A stretch of 64,000 bases of DNA, taken from positions 1-64,000 of the forward strand of contig NZ_JAIZEO010000001.1 of NCBI RefSeq assembly GCF_024189315.1. Direction: 5' to 3'. Both the position numbers and the translations under genes were made by a program. Each line of letters opens with the position of its first letter. The stretch's first letter is position 1. The notes beneath the pieces are model-generated. The model was not told where the DNA came from, searched no databases, and saw only the letters and a program-made list of their open reading frames with translations. Positions 28,220 through 38,340 of the stretch are shown piece after piece. Source of the DNA: Halobacillus sp. A5. GTDB taxonomy: Bacteria > Bacillota > Bacilli > Bacillales > Halobacillaceae.

Positions 28220-28248
28220 GTGACAACAGCGTTAATATTAGCTATAAT
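28220..28248 (+). promoter_or_regulatory. aroA promoter
   Basis: GTGACA (28220-28225), 17-base spacer, TATAAT (28243-28248): near-consensus SigA promoter 64 bases before the aroA start. Confidence 0.65.
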
Positions 28249-28311
28249 TGTCCCTAATTATCTATGAAATTATTATAATAATTAGCAATCAAAAATTTAG
28301 GAGGATTCAAT

Positions 28312-29373
28312 ATGAGTAACCAACAATTAGATGAGCTGCGCGGTCAGCTTGAAGAGGTCAATTTGCAGCTTTTGAATTTAATCAATAAACGCGGTGAACT
28401 GGTAAAGGATATTGGCCAAATCAAGGAAAAGCAAGGTATGAATCGTTTTGACCCTGTTCGAGAGCGCGTTATGTTCGATCAAATTACAGAGAATAACAAC
28501 GGTCCATTTGAAGACTCCACGATCACTCACTTATTCAAGGAAATTTTTAAAGCTGGACTTGAATTGCAGGAAGATGATCATCGAAAGGCTCTTCTCGTTT
28601 CCCGTAAGAAAAAGCCCGAAGATACCATTGTCGATATTAAAGGTGATCGTATTGGAGACGGCAATCCTCACTTCGTAATGGGGCCATGTGCTGTTGAAAG
28701 CTATGAACAGGTGTCTCAGGTGGCTGAGGCAGTTAAAAAGCAGGGAATCAAGCTGTTGCGTGGAGGAGCATTTAAGCCTCGTACATCTCCATACGACTTC
28801 CAGGGTCTTGGTTTAGAAGGTCTCCAGATTCTTAAAGAAGCTGCGGATGAACATGATTTGGCTGTTGTAAGTGAAATCGTGAACCCTGCAGATATTGAGA
28901 AAGCTGTAGATTACCTGGATGTCATTCAGATTGGTGCACGTAACATGCAGAACTTTGAACTTTTAAAGGCTGCAGGTTCAGTGAATAAACCTGTCCTGCT
29001 TAAACGCGGACTTTCTGCAACAATTTCTGAATTCATCAATGCAGCTGAATATATTATTTCCCGTGGTAATGAAAACATTATTCTTTGTGAGCGTGGTATT
29101 CGTACGTATGAGAAAGCTACACGTAACACATTAGATATTTCTGCGGTGCCAATTCTTAAACAAGAAACTCACCTTCCTGTCCTTGTCGACGTAACTCACT
29201 CTACTGGCCGAAGAGATCTTCTTCTGCCAACTGCTAAAGCAGCCCTGGCTGTAGGGGCAGATGGAGTAATGGCTGAAGTTCACCCTGATCCGGCAGTCGC
29301 CCTATCGGATTCTGCTCAGCAAATGGACATTCCGACATTTGAAGACTTCATGGCAGAGTTGAAAAAACAATAA
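28312..29373 (+). CDS. aroA: Bifunctional chorismate mutase / DAHP synthase AroA(G)
   Basis: A 353-residue bifunctional enzyme. Residues 1-~85 are an AroH/AroQ-type chorismate mutase helical domain ([26 protein letters not shown]). The rest is a KDPG-aldolase-type DAHP synthase with [34 protein letters not shown] and [11 protein letters not shown]. It starts the shikimate pathway by joining phosphoenolpyruvate and erythrose 4-phosphate; the mutase domain acts as a feedback sensor in B. subtilis. TTAGGAGG is upstream, and a strong terminator separates it from ccpA. Confidence 0.95.
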   Translation: MSNQQLDELRGQLEEVNLQLLNLINKRGELVKDIGQIKEKQGMNRFDPVRERVMFDQITENNNGPFEDSTITHLFKEIFKAGLELQEDDHRKALLVSRKKKPEDTIVDIKGDRIGDGNPHFVMGPCAVESYEQVSQVAEAVKKQGIKLLRGGAFKPRTSPYDFQGLGLEGLQILKEAADEHDLAVVSEIVNPADIEKAVDYLDVIQIGARNMQNFELLKAAGSVNKPVLLKRGLSATISEFINAAEYIISRGNENIILCERGIRTYEKATRNTLDISAVPILKQETHLPVLVDVTHSTGRRDLLLPTAKAALAVGADGVMAEVHPDPAVALSDSAQQMDIPTFEDFMAELKKQ

Positions 29374-29378
29374 AATGT

Positions 29379-29415
29379 TAAGTCAGGCTAGCGAAATAGC
29401 CTGACTTATTTTTTT
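29379..29415 (+). terminator. Terminator after aroA
   Basis: TAAGTCAGGCTA, GCGAAA loop, TAGCCTGACTTA, then eight T. Confidence 0.95.
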
Positions 29416-29556
29416 GTAGTATGAAAATCCGTTATAATAGGGAAGGTATTCATATAAGATGCAGAAGGATATACACGAAGATTGCGGAACAGGTACAACT
29501 ATCGTATGATTATTTTATTAACATGTCGTCAGTAGAATGACGAAGGAGGAAGCAGA

Positions 29557-30558
29557 ATGAATGTAACAATATATGATGTAGCTAGAGAAGCAAATGTATC
29601 AATGGCAACGGTTTCCCGGGTCGTGAATGGCAACCCTAATGTTAAACCGGCCACTAGAAAAAAAGTTCACGAGGCGATTGAACGTCTTGGATACCGGCCA
29701 AATGCTGTAGCTAGAGGACTTGCCAGCAAAAAAACGACGACAGTGGGAGTAATCATTCCTGATATTTCAAGCATTTTCTTCGCAGAGTTAGCAAGAGGTA
29801 TCGAGGATATTGCCACGATGTACAACTACAATATTATTTTAAGTAATTCAGATCAGAATAAAGATAAAGAACTGCACCTTATTAATGCTATGCTAGGTAA
29901 ACAGGTGGACGGACTTGTGTTTATGGGAGGGAAAATTACTGAGGACCATACACGTGAATTTAAAAATGCTTCGGTACCTGTAGCGTTAGCGGCTACAATT
30001 GATGAATCAGGTGAAACCCCGTCCGTAAACATTAATTACGAACATGCTGCCTATGAGACAACAGAATTGCTTTTGTCCCATGGACATAAACGGATTGGTT
30101 TTGTTTCAGGACCTGAAAATACCGAAATCAATACGCAAAAGCTTGAAGGCTATAAGAGAGCTTTGCGTGATCAAGGACTAGAAGTGGTTGAGAATCTTAT
30201 TACAACAGGTGATTATTCTTATGATTCAGGGTTAGAAGCATTTGATCAGTTATGGACTTTAGAGGAGAAGCCTAAGGCAATATTTGTAGCATCTGATGAA
30301 ATGGCTCTTGGAGTGATTCACGGAGCTCAGGATAACGGGGTAAGTGTACCTGAAGAGTTAGAAGTATTTGGCTTCGATAATACTCGTTTAGCTACTATGG
30401 TACGTCCAACCCTTTCCACAGTAGTTCAGCCGATGTATGATATTGGTGCTGTCGCCATGAGACTATTAACTAAATTTATGAATAAAGAAGAAGTCGAAGA
30501 ACAAAATGTAACATTACCTCATCGAATTATTGAAAGAAACTCAACTCATAAGAAATAG
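29557..30558 (+). CDS. ccpA: Catabolite control protein A
   Basis: A 333-residue LacI/GalR regulator. The helix-turn-helix with hinge reads [20 protein letters not shown] at residues 3-22, and the periplasmic-binding-like domain begins [20 protein letters not shown]. Length and features match CcpA, the master carbon-catabolite regulator of Firmicutes, which binds cre sites together with HPr-Ser-P. Placement after aroA and before motPS is as in B. subtilis. GAAGGAGG precedes the ATG. Two cre-like sites occur in this window (11541 and 12385). Confidence 0.95.
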   Translation: MNVTIYDVAREANVSMATVSRVVNGNPNVKPATRKKVHEAIERLGYRPNAVARGLASKKTTTVGVIIPDISSIFFAELARGIEDIATMYNYNIILSNSDQNKDKELHLINAMLGKQVDGLVFMGGKITEDHTREFKNASVPVALAATIDESGETPSVNINYEHAAYETTELLLSHGHKRIGFVSGPENTEINTQKLEGYKRALRDQGLEVVENLITTGDYSYDSGLEAFDQLWTLEEKPKAIFVASDEMALGVIHGAQDNGVSVPEELEVFGFDNTRLATMVRPTLSTVVQPMYDIGAVAMRLLTKFMNKEEVEEQNVTLPHRIIERNSTHKK

Positions 30559-30607
30559 TGCCGATATAAATACTGTAATGGTATTTGTGAATCGGGGAGA
30601 GAGTTGA

Positions 30608-31438
30608 ATGAGCAAAAGAGATTTACTGACTCCAATAGGTATTACTCTTGGTTTTATTATGGTGATGTTCGGAATATTGACGAATTCGGGATTGGATGGC
30701 GTAGCATCGTTTATTCAGGTATCTTCAATTGTTATCGTATTAGGCGGCTTAGCCGCAGCTTTGCTAGTGAATTTCAATCTTTCTGAAATAAAGTTATCGT
30801 TTCGTGTTGTTAGAGAAGCTTTTAAAAAAAACGACAGGAGTATCGGAGAATTGATCCAGCTGTTCGTAGGGTTATCCGAAAGAGCGCGGAGAGAGGGTTT
30901 ACTGGCACTGGAAGCGGAGCTTGAAGAGGTTGAAGATCCATATATAAAAAAGGGAATCCTTCTTGCGGTAGATGGTATTGAGCCTGAAGTGATTAACGAT
31001 ATATTAAGTGCAGAAATTACTGCTTTAGAAGAAAGACACTACCGGGGACGGACAATTATCGAAAAGGCCGGTGAATATGCGCCTGCATGGGGTATGATCG
31101 GAACGTTAATTGGTCTTGTGCTAATGCTTCAATCTTTAACAGATCCAGAAACGCTGGGACCTAAAATGGCTGTAGCCTTATTAACCACTCTATATGGAAC
31201 ATTGCTGGCTAATCTTGTTTTTCTGCCTATGGCAGGGAAACTGGCCAACAAAACAGATCAGGAGATTTTTGCAAAGCAGGTCATTATCGAAGGCGTAATT
31301 GGTGTACAATCTGGACAAAATCCTAAAATTTTAGAAGAGAAATTAAGTGCTTTTCTATCAGATGAGGATAAGTCAGCAGCTGAGGCGGCTGAGAATGATG
31401 ATGAGGAACTCGTGAAGGAAACCGCCAATGAAGCTTAA
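30608..31438 (+). CDS. motP: Flagellar stator subunit MotP (Na+-type)
   Basis: A 276-residue MotA/TolQ/ExbB-family membrane protein. Helices are visible near residues 8-26, 33-52, ~150-170 and ~180-200; the MotA signature stretch is EYAPAWGMIGTLIGLVLML. Its location right after ccpA and its 11-base overlap with motS identify the Na+-coupled MotPS pair, not the H+-coupled MotAB pair. The acidic C-terminus (DEDKSAAEAAENDDEELVKE) is cytoplasmic. GGGGAGAG lies 5' of the ATG. Confidence 0.92.
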   Translation: MSKRDLLTPIGITLGFIMVMFGILTNSGLDGVASFIQVSSIVIVLGGLAAALLVNFNLSEIKLSFRVVREAFKKNDRSIGELIQLFVGLSERARREGLLALEAELEEVEDPYIKKGILLAVDGIEPEVINDILSAEITALEERHYRGRTIIEKAGEYAPAWGMIGTLIGLVLMLQSLTDPETLGPKMAVALLTTLYGTLLANLVFLPMAGKLANKTDQEIFAKQVIIEGVIGVQSGQNPKILEEKLSAFLSDEDKSAAEAAENDDEELVKETANEA

Positions 31439-32219
31439 GAGAAGGCATCGGGATAGAACTAAGGGCTCGCCTATGTGGATGACGACCTATGCGGACATGA
31501 TTACGTTAATTCTCGTTTTTTTTATATTACTATTTTCAATGTCTCAAATTAACTTAGTTAAATTTGATGCGGTTGCTGAATCTTTCAGGAATCAGATGAT
31601 TTTTGATTTCTATCCATCACCTGTAGAAAATGAAAACCCTACAGAACAAGCTAAAATACAGGAAAATGGTGAGGAGATGAACGAGTTCGAGGAGCCTGTC
31701 GAAGATCCAGATGACATTGCTGAGGAAGAGGCAGATCAAGAAGATAGGGATGAAGCTGAATTAGATGATCTTCTAAAAGAAATTGAAGAATTTCTGGAAA
31801 ATAATGATCTTCAGGATATTATATCTGCTACACGTACTGATCAAGGGGTGGTGCTGGTACTTCAGGAGCAGCTTTTGTTTGACACGGGTGAAGCAGAAAT
31901 TCTTTCTTCTGGCGAACCATTTTTAACTAAGGTTGGGCAGCTCCTTAAATCTGTTCCTAACGATGTTAAAGTAGAAGGTCACACTGATAACCGACCGATT
32001 TCAACCTTGCAGTATCCATCAAATTGGGAGTTGTCGGGCGCACGTGCAGGCAGTGTCATTCGTTTTCTATCCAGTAATACTGAAGGGTTAGAAAGCTCTA
32101 GACTGTCGGCAGCTGCTTATGCCGATACTAAACCGGTAAAATCGAATGACAGCGATGAGAACTTACGTGAGAATCGTCGAGTAGAAATTGTAATATTGGA
32201 TGAAAGCTATTCGCCATAA
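31428..32219 (+). CDS. motS: Flagellar stator subunit MotS (Na+-type)
   Basis: A 263-residue MotB-like stator subunit. The ion-carrying aspartate is D23 in MTTYADMITLILVFF, inside the single membrane helix. A long acidic linker rich in E and D follows (residues ~70-125). The C-terminal OmpA-like domain (VEGHTDNRPIS ... ENRRVEIVI) grips peptidoglycan. It overlaps motP by 11 bases and is followed by a strong terminator. A Na+ stator fits a saline or alkaline habitat. The unusually acidic linker also suits high salt, though that is inference. Confidence 0.92.
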   Translation: MKLKRRHRDRTKGSPMWMTTYADMITLILVFFILLFSMSQINLVKFDAVAESFRNQMIFDFYPSPVENENPTEQAKIQENGEEMNEFEEPVEDPDDIAEEEADQEDRDEAELDDLLKEIEEFLENNDLQDIISATRTDQGVVLVLQEQLLFDTGEAEILSSGEPFLTKVGQLLKSVPNDVKVEGHTDNRPISTLQYPSNWELSGARAGSVIRFLSSNTEGLESSRLSAAAYADTKPVKSNDSDENLRENRRVEIVILDESYSP

Positions 32220-32227
32220 AAGTAGAT

Positions 32228-32264
32228 AAAAAGTGACTTCCTTTCGTCAGGAAGTCACTTTTTC
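32228..32264. terminator. Terminator between motS and acuC
   Basis: AAAAAGTGACTTCC / GGAAGTCACTTTTT, a long perfect hairpin with A and T tracts on either side, serving both convergent operons. Confidence 0.95.
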
Positions 32265-32265
32265 G

Positions 32266-33441
32266 TTAAGTAGTCGAATCGAAATTTTTTTGATTGTGAA
32301 TAAACTGCATACAGTTTTGTAAAATTTTTTTATTCTTTTCTGTAATTTCTTGCTTTCTAGGGATTTCTTTGTAAGGATGAGGTGGATCATTCCATACCCC
32401 GGGCAGGACTACCGGGGAATGCTCCTGCCATTTTGTAATCCAGTCCTCAGGCAGCGCCCCGGAGAAAGGGGTACCTGTAACCATTACTTTCCAAATTTGT
32501 GCCCATGCCCGTGGTACCACACGCCATATATCATAACCGCCTCCGCCTAAGGCTACCCATCTTCCTTCACAAAACTCATGAGCCAGGTCGTGAGCGATTT
32601 TGGGGATTTGTTCATAGATCTTTATAGTAGAGCACAAATGTGTTAAAGGGTCTAAATAGTGAGCGTCCGCACCATTTTGAGTAATTATTATATCAGGCTT
32701 AAAATATTCAACGATTTCCTTGAAAGCGTATTCATATAATTCAATAAAGGATTCGTCCTCTGTAAAGGCGTCAATCGGTAAGTTGAACGAATAACCGTAC
32801 CCCTCTTTTAAACCACGTTCGTTTACATTTCCGGTTCCAGGAAATAAATAACGGCCTGTTTCATGAATAGAGAATGTACACACATTAGGGTCATCGTAAA
32901 AAGCCCATTGAACTCCGTCTCCGTGATGAGCATCGGTATCTACGTAGAGAACTTTATAATTTGTTTTCTCACGAATGTATTTAATCCCTACAGCGCCATC
33001 ATTATAAATACAAAAGCCGGAAGCTTTTCTTTCAAACCCGTGGTGTAAACCACCCCCTAAATTCAGGGCATGCTCTGTTTTACCGTCGAGAACAGCATCA
33101 ATAGCACTAAGAGTACTTCCTACTAAGAGAGAGGAAGCATCATGCATTCCTTTAAACATAGGAGTATCTTCTGTACCGATTCCATATTCTAACCCTTCAT
33201 CTTCAGAAAGACCTTCTTCACTGGCTCGTTTTACTGCTTCTACATATTTAGGACTGTGAAATAACTTAAGCTCTTCCTCAGTTGCTTTTCTTGGTTCTAA
33301 TATGTTCTCTTTTCCCAATACCTTTTCTTTCTCTAAAAGATCTTTCGTCATCGTCACTCTGAGTTGATTAAAAGGGTGATCATCACGAAACTTGTATCTC
33401 ATGAAATCATCCGTGAAAACAAACTTTGCTTGACAGTTCAT
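32266..33441 (-). CDS. acuC: Protein lysine deacetylase AcuC
   Basis: A 391-residue class I/II-type histone-deacetylase-fold enzyme. Zinc and catalytic motifs are intact: GGLHHGFERKASGFCIYND, VDTDAHHGDGVQ and the late ALGGGGYDIW. In B. subtilis AcuC removes the acetyl group that AcuA places on acetyl-CoA synthetase. Its start overlaps the acuB stop by 4 bases (ATGA), so acuA-acuB-acuC form one operon on the minus strand. Confidence 0.94.
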   Translation of the reverse strand: MNCQAKFVFTDDFMRYKFRDDHPFNQLRVTMTKDLLEKEKVLGKENILEPRKATEEELKLFHSPKYVEAVKRASEEGLSEDEGLEYGIGTEDTPMFKGMHDASSLLVGSTLSAIDAVLDGKTEHALNLGGGLHHGFERKASGFCIYNDGAVGIKYIREKTNYKVLYVDTDAHHGDGVQWAFYDDPNVCTFSIHETGRYLFPGTGNVNERGLKEGYGYSFNLPIDAFTEDESFIELYEYAFKEIVEYFKPDIIITQNGADAHYLDPLTHLCSTIKIYEQIPKIAHDLAHEFCEGRWVALGGGGYDIWRVVPRAWAQIWKVMVTGTPFSGALPEDWITKWQEHSPVVLPGVWNDPPHPYKEIPRKQEITEKNKKILQNCMQFIHNQKNFDSTT

Positions 33442-34085
33442 GAGGTCATCCCTGGCATTTTAGGCCACAGGACTTCATATCCTGCTTCTCTTAAGTCTTC
33501 AATCGTAGGTAAAGGGTTCATTGTTTGAATGCGAATGACGATAATCTTATATTGTGAATCAGGTTTATAGGGATAAATGAGAACAGAGCTTATATTTACT
33601 TTTCTTCTGCCAAATACTTGCATAACTTGTGGAAGCATGCCGGGTTTATTAATTACCTTAATTTCAATTTGGGAGCTTTGCACATGAGTGCCTGTGAGCT
33701 GTATCAGCGTATGAAGCATATCCTTTTCAGTAATAATACCCACTAGTTGTTCGTTTTTCATTACGGGCACACACGCGATTTCATGTTCGTAAAAAATGGA
33801 AGTAACTTCTTCGACAAAATCAAGAGGGTGAACAGAAATTACTGGACTGGTCATAACAGATTGAATAGGCTTTTTTAATTGGCTGCCGTCAGAAGGGGCA
33901 TCCAGTATGGAAGGACTGGCATCACGTACATCCCTGTCTGAAACTATGCCTATTACACAGTTGCTGCTGTCTACGATGGGTATATGACGGATGTGGTGTT
34001 CATTTAATAATTTAAGTGCCGTTTCAATGGGCTCTGAAGGTGTAAGTGTAATCACTTCAGTTTTCATAACTTCTTCTACAAGCAA
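33438..34085 (-). CDS. acuB: CBS-ACT domain protein AcuB
   Basis: A 215-residue protein with two N-terminal CBS domains (LVEEVMKTEVITLTPSEPIETALKLL; VMTSPVISVHPLDFVEEV) and a C-terminal ACT-like domain (IEIKVINKPGMLPQVMQVFG). Such pairs sense adenine nucleotides. AcuB is co-expressed with AcuA and AcuC, but its own role in the deacetylase system is not clear. It starts 2 bases after acuA ends. Confidence 0.92.
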   Translation of the reverse strand: MLVEEVMKTEVITLTPSEPIETALKLLNEHHIRHIPIVDSSNCVIGIVSDRDVRDASPSILDAPSDGSQLKKPIQSVMTSPVISVHPLDFVEEVTSIFYEHEIACVPVMKNEQLVGIITEKDMLHTLIQLTGTHVQSSQIEIKVINKPGMLPQVMQVFGRRKVNISSVLIYPYKPDSQYKIIVIRIQTMNPLPTIEDLREAGYEVLWPKMPGMTS

Positions 34086-34087
34086 GA

Positions 34088-34738
34088 TTAATCCCCCTTC
34101 ACTTTACGGTACTGATTTCTTGTAAGAAATCTCAATTCATTAAATTGATCAATTGAAGGTTGAGGAACATTATTACCAATGCGCACCATCAGGCAGTTGG
34201 CCGGGTGTGAAATAATCTCCGGGTCATCTGTTGGTGACGGGGTGAGACCGCCTGCACCCATCATTTTTTCCATAACACGCCGGTAGTCCCATATACTGAG
34301 CTTTGTTCCTTTTAAGTCCCAATGCCAATAATACTCAGTTGAAATGATAATATAATTCTCCATAAAAGAATCTAACATTGATAATTCAAGGATTCTAGAA
34401 CCTACTCGAAACCCTCGAAACTGGGGGATCACTTCAATGGCTCCTAATTCAATTAAATCCGGCATATTACCTTCAGACCATCTTTCCATAGGATCAGGAT
34501 GAAGATAGGTAACATACCCGACAATGGTTTGCTCATGCGTGGCAGCAATAATTCGTCCTTCCTCAAATTCAGCAATACTTTTTAATGCTTCGAATTGTTT
34601 AGCCGGCGGGCGGAATGCGTTTAAATCCTCATGGAATGAATACTCATTAAGCTGGTCGGCTGATAAAGGACCGTGAATGGTCATTAATCCATAGTCTGTT
34701 TCAAATGTTCGTTCATTAAAAGTTTTTTTATGTTCCAT
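34088..34738 (-). CDS. acuA: Protein acetyltransferase AcuA
   Basis: A 216-residue GNAT acetyltransferase that inactivates acetyl-CoA synthetase by acetylating its catalytic lysine. The acetyl-CoA loop is seen in IPQFRGFRVGSRILELSM. The acsA gene, which in B. subtilis lies divergently next to acuABC, is not present here: a penicillin-binding protein gene follows instead. GGTGGTGACG is the only ribosome binding site-like stretch upstream. No clear cre site was found in front of it. Confidence 0.92.
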   Translation of the reverse strand: MEHKKTFNERTFETDYGLMTIHGPLSADQLNEYSFHEDLNAFRPPAKQFEALKSIAEFEEGRIIAATHEQTIVGYVTYLHPDPMERWSEGNMPDLIELGAIEVIPQFRGFRVGSRILELSMLDSFMENYIIISTEYYWHWDLKGTKLSIWDYRRVMEKMMGAGGLTPSPTDDPEIISHPANCLMVRIGNNVPQPSIDQFNELRFLTRNQYRKVKGD

Positions 34739-34823
34739 AGCGTCACCACCTGTTTAAGAGATGAGAACTTCATATAGTTTCCATTATACATGAATGGAAG
34801 GTATTTTTAATGGGATAAGAAAA

Positions 34824-34856
34824 GAAAACTCCAGTCGTAAGCAACTGGAGTTTTCT
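34824..34856 (-). terminator. Terminator of the PBP gene
   Basis: GAAAACTCCAGT / ACTGGAGTTTTC hairpin just downstream of the minus-strand PBP gene, followed on that strand by TTTTCTT. Confidence 0.8.
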
Positions 34857-34867
34857 TAAAAGGGACT

Positions 34868-37800
34868 TTATTCTTCTTCACTTGAGTCGTCATCTTCAGA
34901 AGGTTCTTCTTCTTCAGATTCGTCCTCATCAGTGTTGTCTTCATTAGATTCATCAGAATCGCCAGAATCATCGTTTTCAGAAGCGCCTTCTGAACCTTCG
35001 TTATCTTCGTCTTGAGATTCTTCTTCCGATTCGTTTTCTTCCGACTCGTTATCGTCTTCTGAATTGCTGCTTTCTTCACTTTGGCCGTTGTTGTCTGACT
35101 CACTATCCTCTGAACTATTGTCTTCGGAAGAGTCATTTTCGTTAGAGTTGTCGTCTGATTCTTCTTCATTAGACTCTCCAGGGTTTCCAACTTCTGTAGT
35201 GGAAGAGAGACTGGAGGATTCTCCAAAGTAATCCACGGCTCGAACTGCATAGACTCCATCGTCACCTGAGAAATCATAGTTGGTTCCTCTTGTACTTCCA
35301 ATTCTAGAAAAGGAGCCGTCTGGTGAGGAAGCTCTGTAAACTCGATAGCCGACTACATCATCGCTGGAGGAATCCGACCAGCTGATCGAAGATGAATCTG
35401 CTGAAACGGATCCTGGAGCAGCTGGAGCTTCTCCGTCATTTTCAACTTCATCCGATGATGCACCAGAGCCTTCACCAGAAGGCAGTGCTACATTATCCCA
35501 AGAACCAGAGTCAGGGAGTAAATGTTCTAATACATCTGAAGAATCGTAATCATTCTCTTCAAGAAAGTCTGGTTTTATAATGACGCCGTCACCTTCATCA
35601 ATAATAAATTCACCAGGTGTATTGTCACCAGCAGGATAAATATCTCCTTTAATATCAACAAAATCGCCATTCATTAAACTGTCGTCTTCTTCAGAAGGTG
35701 CGAATTCTGAAATGTACATATCGTTTTTAGAAAGTCCTGCCGACTCACAGAGGTCTGAGGCTAACAAACCAGAGGTGGCACAGTAGGAGCGGTCGACAAT
35801 CCCGTCTGGTTTCTCAAAGTCTCCCTCCGGCACCATTAAGTCAGGGCGGACTTCAGAGACTGCATTGACTACTTCAGCCCATAAGCCTGTGTTTCTTTGG
35901 CTGTAGCCATTACTATTAAGTTGTTCCTGGAAGTCGTATCCCATCCAGGAGCTCATCGTTACATTAGGATTTGTTGCTATAAACCAGGCATCTTTATAAT
36001 CTTGAGAAGTACCTGTTTTACCGGCCCAATCAACCCCTGAGTTCGTAAGTTGTCCCGGTACTGAGGAAGCAGTACCTGAATCGAGAACATCGCGCATCAT
36101 ATCGATAGTAAGATAGTTTGCTTGAGGACTGAATACTTCCTCTCCCTCACTTTGTTCATGTTCGTAAAATGTTTCCCCTTCTTTTGTTTCAATTTTTTCA
36201 ATCATATAAGCGTCTACATGATTTCCGCCATTACCAAAGGTAGCGTAAGCATTCGTAATATCTTCGTTTTTAACGTCTACAGTACCTAAGGCTAAAGAAG
36301 GATAGGAATAGTGTTCTTCATTGAATGTAGTAAAACCCATTTTATCCAAGTAATTTTCACCTGGGTTTTCATCAATGATTTCCATATAGGCTTTAATGGC
36401 CGGAATATTATAGGAGTTCTTTAAAGCTTCACGAGCTGATGTAAAACCGCTGAATCCTCCGCCGTAGTTGTCAGGTTTCCCCCCTCCAAACTCTGAAGGG
36501 TAGTTATAAGGAACATCAGCGATAACAGATCCTGGCTGTACTTCCCCCATATCAATGCCTGGACCATAGGCTGCCAGGGGCTTCATTGTACTACCTGGCA
36601 GTCTTTTAGCCTGGGTGGCATAGTTATATACTTTCTGTTCATAGTCTCGTCCACCTATGAAGCCTAAAATTTTTCTGGAGGAATTTTCGATCAGCGTACT
36701 CGCAACTTGCACTGGTATCTCAGTTTCAACAAGTTCTCCATCTTCGTTTTGGAGTTCGACTGTACGGTTGGATCCGTAGTTATTATAATTATCTTTTACC
36801 TCCTGCATGACGTCATACACTTCTTTATCGATAGTCGTATGAATTTTGTAGCCACCAGAACTTAACTGCCGCTCGGCTAGAGTTTCATATTCATCTTTCA
36901 ATTCTTCATCTTCTTCTATATCTTCCATGGAATCTCCATTTTCTTCAGCCAGTTGTTCCACCATTATATCTTTAGCTCGTCTTTGGACTTCATCCGTCAA
37001 ATAAGGGTATTTTTCCCTTGATTTTGTTGTAGGTTCCGCAAGACTGCCCACTAAATCAAACTCAAGTGCTTCTTCATATTCTTCATCTGAAATATAGTCT
37101 GCATCATGCATGTTGCTTAACACGTCTTCCATTCGGTCTAAACCGGGCTGAAGAGCTTCTTCTGATTTAATATCTCCGTTATTTTCAAAAGGAGTATAGC
37201 TGTAAGGGTTTTGAGGAAGACCCGCTATAAATGCAGCTTGAGGTATAGAAAGTTCATCAGTACTCACCCCAAATATACCTTCTGCTGCAGTTTTAGCCCC
37301 TGCTATGTTATCTCCATTAGAATTTCTGCCAAAAGGGACAATGTTTAAGTATGCTTCTAAGATATCATCTTTCTCAAAGAATTTCTCTACTCGCATGGCG
37401 ATAAGTATTTCCTTTGCTTTACGTTCGAAAGACACTTCATTAGTTAAAATTTGGTTTTTTACGATTTGTTGTGTAAGGGTACTTCCTCCGGTTTTAACGG
37501 AAGAGTTGGTGGCTTCCTGAACAAGTGCCCGCATGACAGCTTTTGGAACCACACCGTCGTGAGTATTAAAATATTCGTCCTCTGTTGAGATAACCGCATT
37601 GCTTAAATTATTATTAACGTCATCCAGCGATACTTCTTCACGGTACAGGTCTGTCTGCACATCGCCTAACAGCTCTTCCCCGGCAAAATATACTTCAGAA
37701 GTTTCTTCGTAATTGTAAATATCTTCTTCCATATCTGCCTGGCTTCTCGTAGGCTCATCCTTTACCAGCGAAGCAAAGTACCCCGCTCCGACACCTCCTG

Positions 37801-37954
37801 CAAAGAATAAACCTATAATACCAACTATGATAAAAAATAAGATCACATTCCAAGCCACTTCATAACCGATCCTGCTGTTTTTTTGGATTTTGCCGCTTTG
37901 CCAGAGCGACTTCCAATCCACTTTATTACGTTCGTTCTTTGGGTTATTCGACAT
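34868..37954 (-). CDS. Class A penicillin-binding protein with FN3 domain and acidic tail
   Basis: A 1028-residue bifunctional peptidoglycan synthase. Order: cytoplasmic basic N-terminus, one membrane helix (VILFFIIVGIIGLFFAGGVG), a GT51 glycosyltransferase domain (TEDEYFNTHDG, GGSTLTQQIVKNQ), and a transpeptidase domain with STMK, SYN and KTGTS motifs. A fibronectin type III module follows (APGSVSADSSSISWSD ... VYAVRAVDYFG). The last ~110 residues are almost entirely E, D, S and N. I chose the ATG at 37954, which has TAGGAGG upstream. It takes the place of acsA between acuA and tyrS. The tail is likely wall-exposed. Confidence 0.92.
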   Translation of the reverse strand: MSNNPKNERNKVDWKSLWQSGKIQKNSRIGYEVAWNVILFFIIVGIIGLFFAGGVGAGYFASLVKDEPTRSQADMEEDIYNYEETSEVYFAGEELLGDVQTDLYREEVSLDDVNNNLSNAVISTEDEYFNTHDGVVPKAVMRALVQEATNSSVKTGGSTLTQQIVKNQILTNEVSFERKAKEILIAMRVEKFFEKDDILEAYLNIVPFGRNSNGDNIAGAKTAAEGIFGVSTDELSIPQAAFIAGLPQNPYSYTPFENNGDIKSEEALQPGLDRMEDVLSNMHDADYISDEEYEEALEFDLVGSLAEPTTKSREKYPYLTDEVQRRAKDIMVEQLAEENGDSMEDIEEDEELKDEYETLAERQLSSGGYKIHTTIDKEVYDVMQEVKDNYNNYGSNRTVELQNEDGELVETEIPVQVASTLIENSSRKILGFIGGRDYEQKVYNYATQAKRLPGSTMKPLAAYGPGIDMGEVQPGSVIADVPYNYPSEFGGGKPDNYGGGFSGFTSAREALKNSYNIPAIKAYMEIIDENPGENYLDKMGFTTFNEEHYSYPSLALGTVDVKNEDITNAYATFGNGGNHVDAYMIEKIETKEGETFYEHEQSEGEEVFSPQANYLTIDMMRDVLDSGTASSVPGQLTNSGVDWAGKTGTSQDYKDAWFIATNPNVTMSSWMGYDFQEQLNSNGYSQRNTGLWAEVVNAVSEVRPDLMVPEGDFEKPDGIVDRSYCATSGLLASDLCESAGLSKNDMYISEFAPSEEDDSLMNGDFVDIKGDIYPAGDNTPGEFIIDEGDGVIIKPDFLEENDYDSSDVLEHLLPDSGSWDNVALPSGEGSGASSDEVENDGEAPAAPGSVSADSSSISWSDSSSDDVVGYRVYRASSPDGSFSRIGSTRGTNYDFSGDDGVYAVRAVDYFGESSSLSSTTEVGNPGESNEEESDDNSNENDSSEDNSSEDSESDNNGQSEESSNSEDDNESEENESEEESQDEDNEGSEGASENDDSGDSDESNEDNTDEDESEEEEPSEDDDSSEEE

Positions 37955-38036
37955 TGCAAAACCTCCTAAATTCCACACTATATTATAACACATGCTGTGC
38001 TTTACGGACATGATTCGATAATAAAAAATGTTGCTT

Positions 38037-38065
38037 TTCACAAGTGATTGTGCTAATAATATAAT
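38037..38065 (+). promoter_or_regulatory. tyrS promoter
   Basis: TTCACA (38037-38042), 17-base spacer, TATAAT (38060-38065), starting the T-box leader. Confidence 0.7.
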
Positions 38066-38084
38066 ACAGTTTAAGATAAGCGAT

Positions 38085-38312
38085 GAATGATTGCAGTAGA
38101 ATACTATTCCCTGTTTTTAGAGAGCCGGCGGAGGGTGGGAGTCCGGTACACAGTAGTGTTCGAAATACGGTCGGGAGCATTCTTCTGGTATGAATCAGAA
38201 GACGGTGTCAATAACCGTTATCATTTCGAGTGGCATAGACTGACTATGCAAGCAGGGTGGTACCGCGAATAGACCTCGTCCCTTTTCATGGGGAGAGGTC
38301 TATTTTTATTGG
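38085..38312 (+). promoter_or_regulatory. Tyrosine T-box riboswitch
   Basis: The leader carries the conserved T-box sequence AGGGTGGTACCGCGA (38254-38268) and, on the 5' side, the stem I features AGAGAG and GGTGGGAGTCCGGT. The specifier codon is most likely TAC (38166-38168, in GAAATACGG), a tyrosine codon just before the GGGAGC element. A terminator hairpin (AATAGACCTC / GAGGTCTATT, then TTTT; 38269-38307) follows and would be replaced by the antiterminator when uncharged tRNA-Tyr binds. Confidence 0.93.
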
Positions 38313-38340
38313 ATAAAAACGGAAAAGGGGAAATCGAATA

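Noticed and set aside
34807-35301. 164-codon frame inside the PBP tail
   Set aside because: It is a frame-shifted reading of the acidic repeats (Lys/Thr/Met-rich), produced by GAA/GAT repetition.
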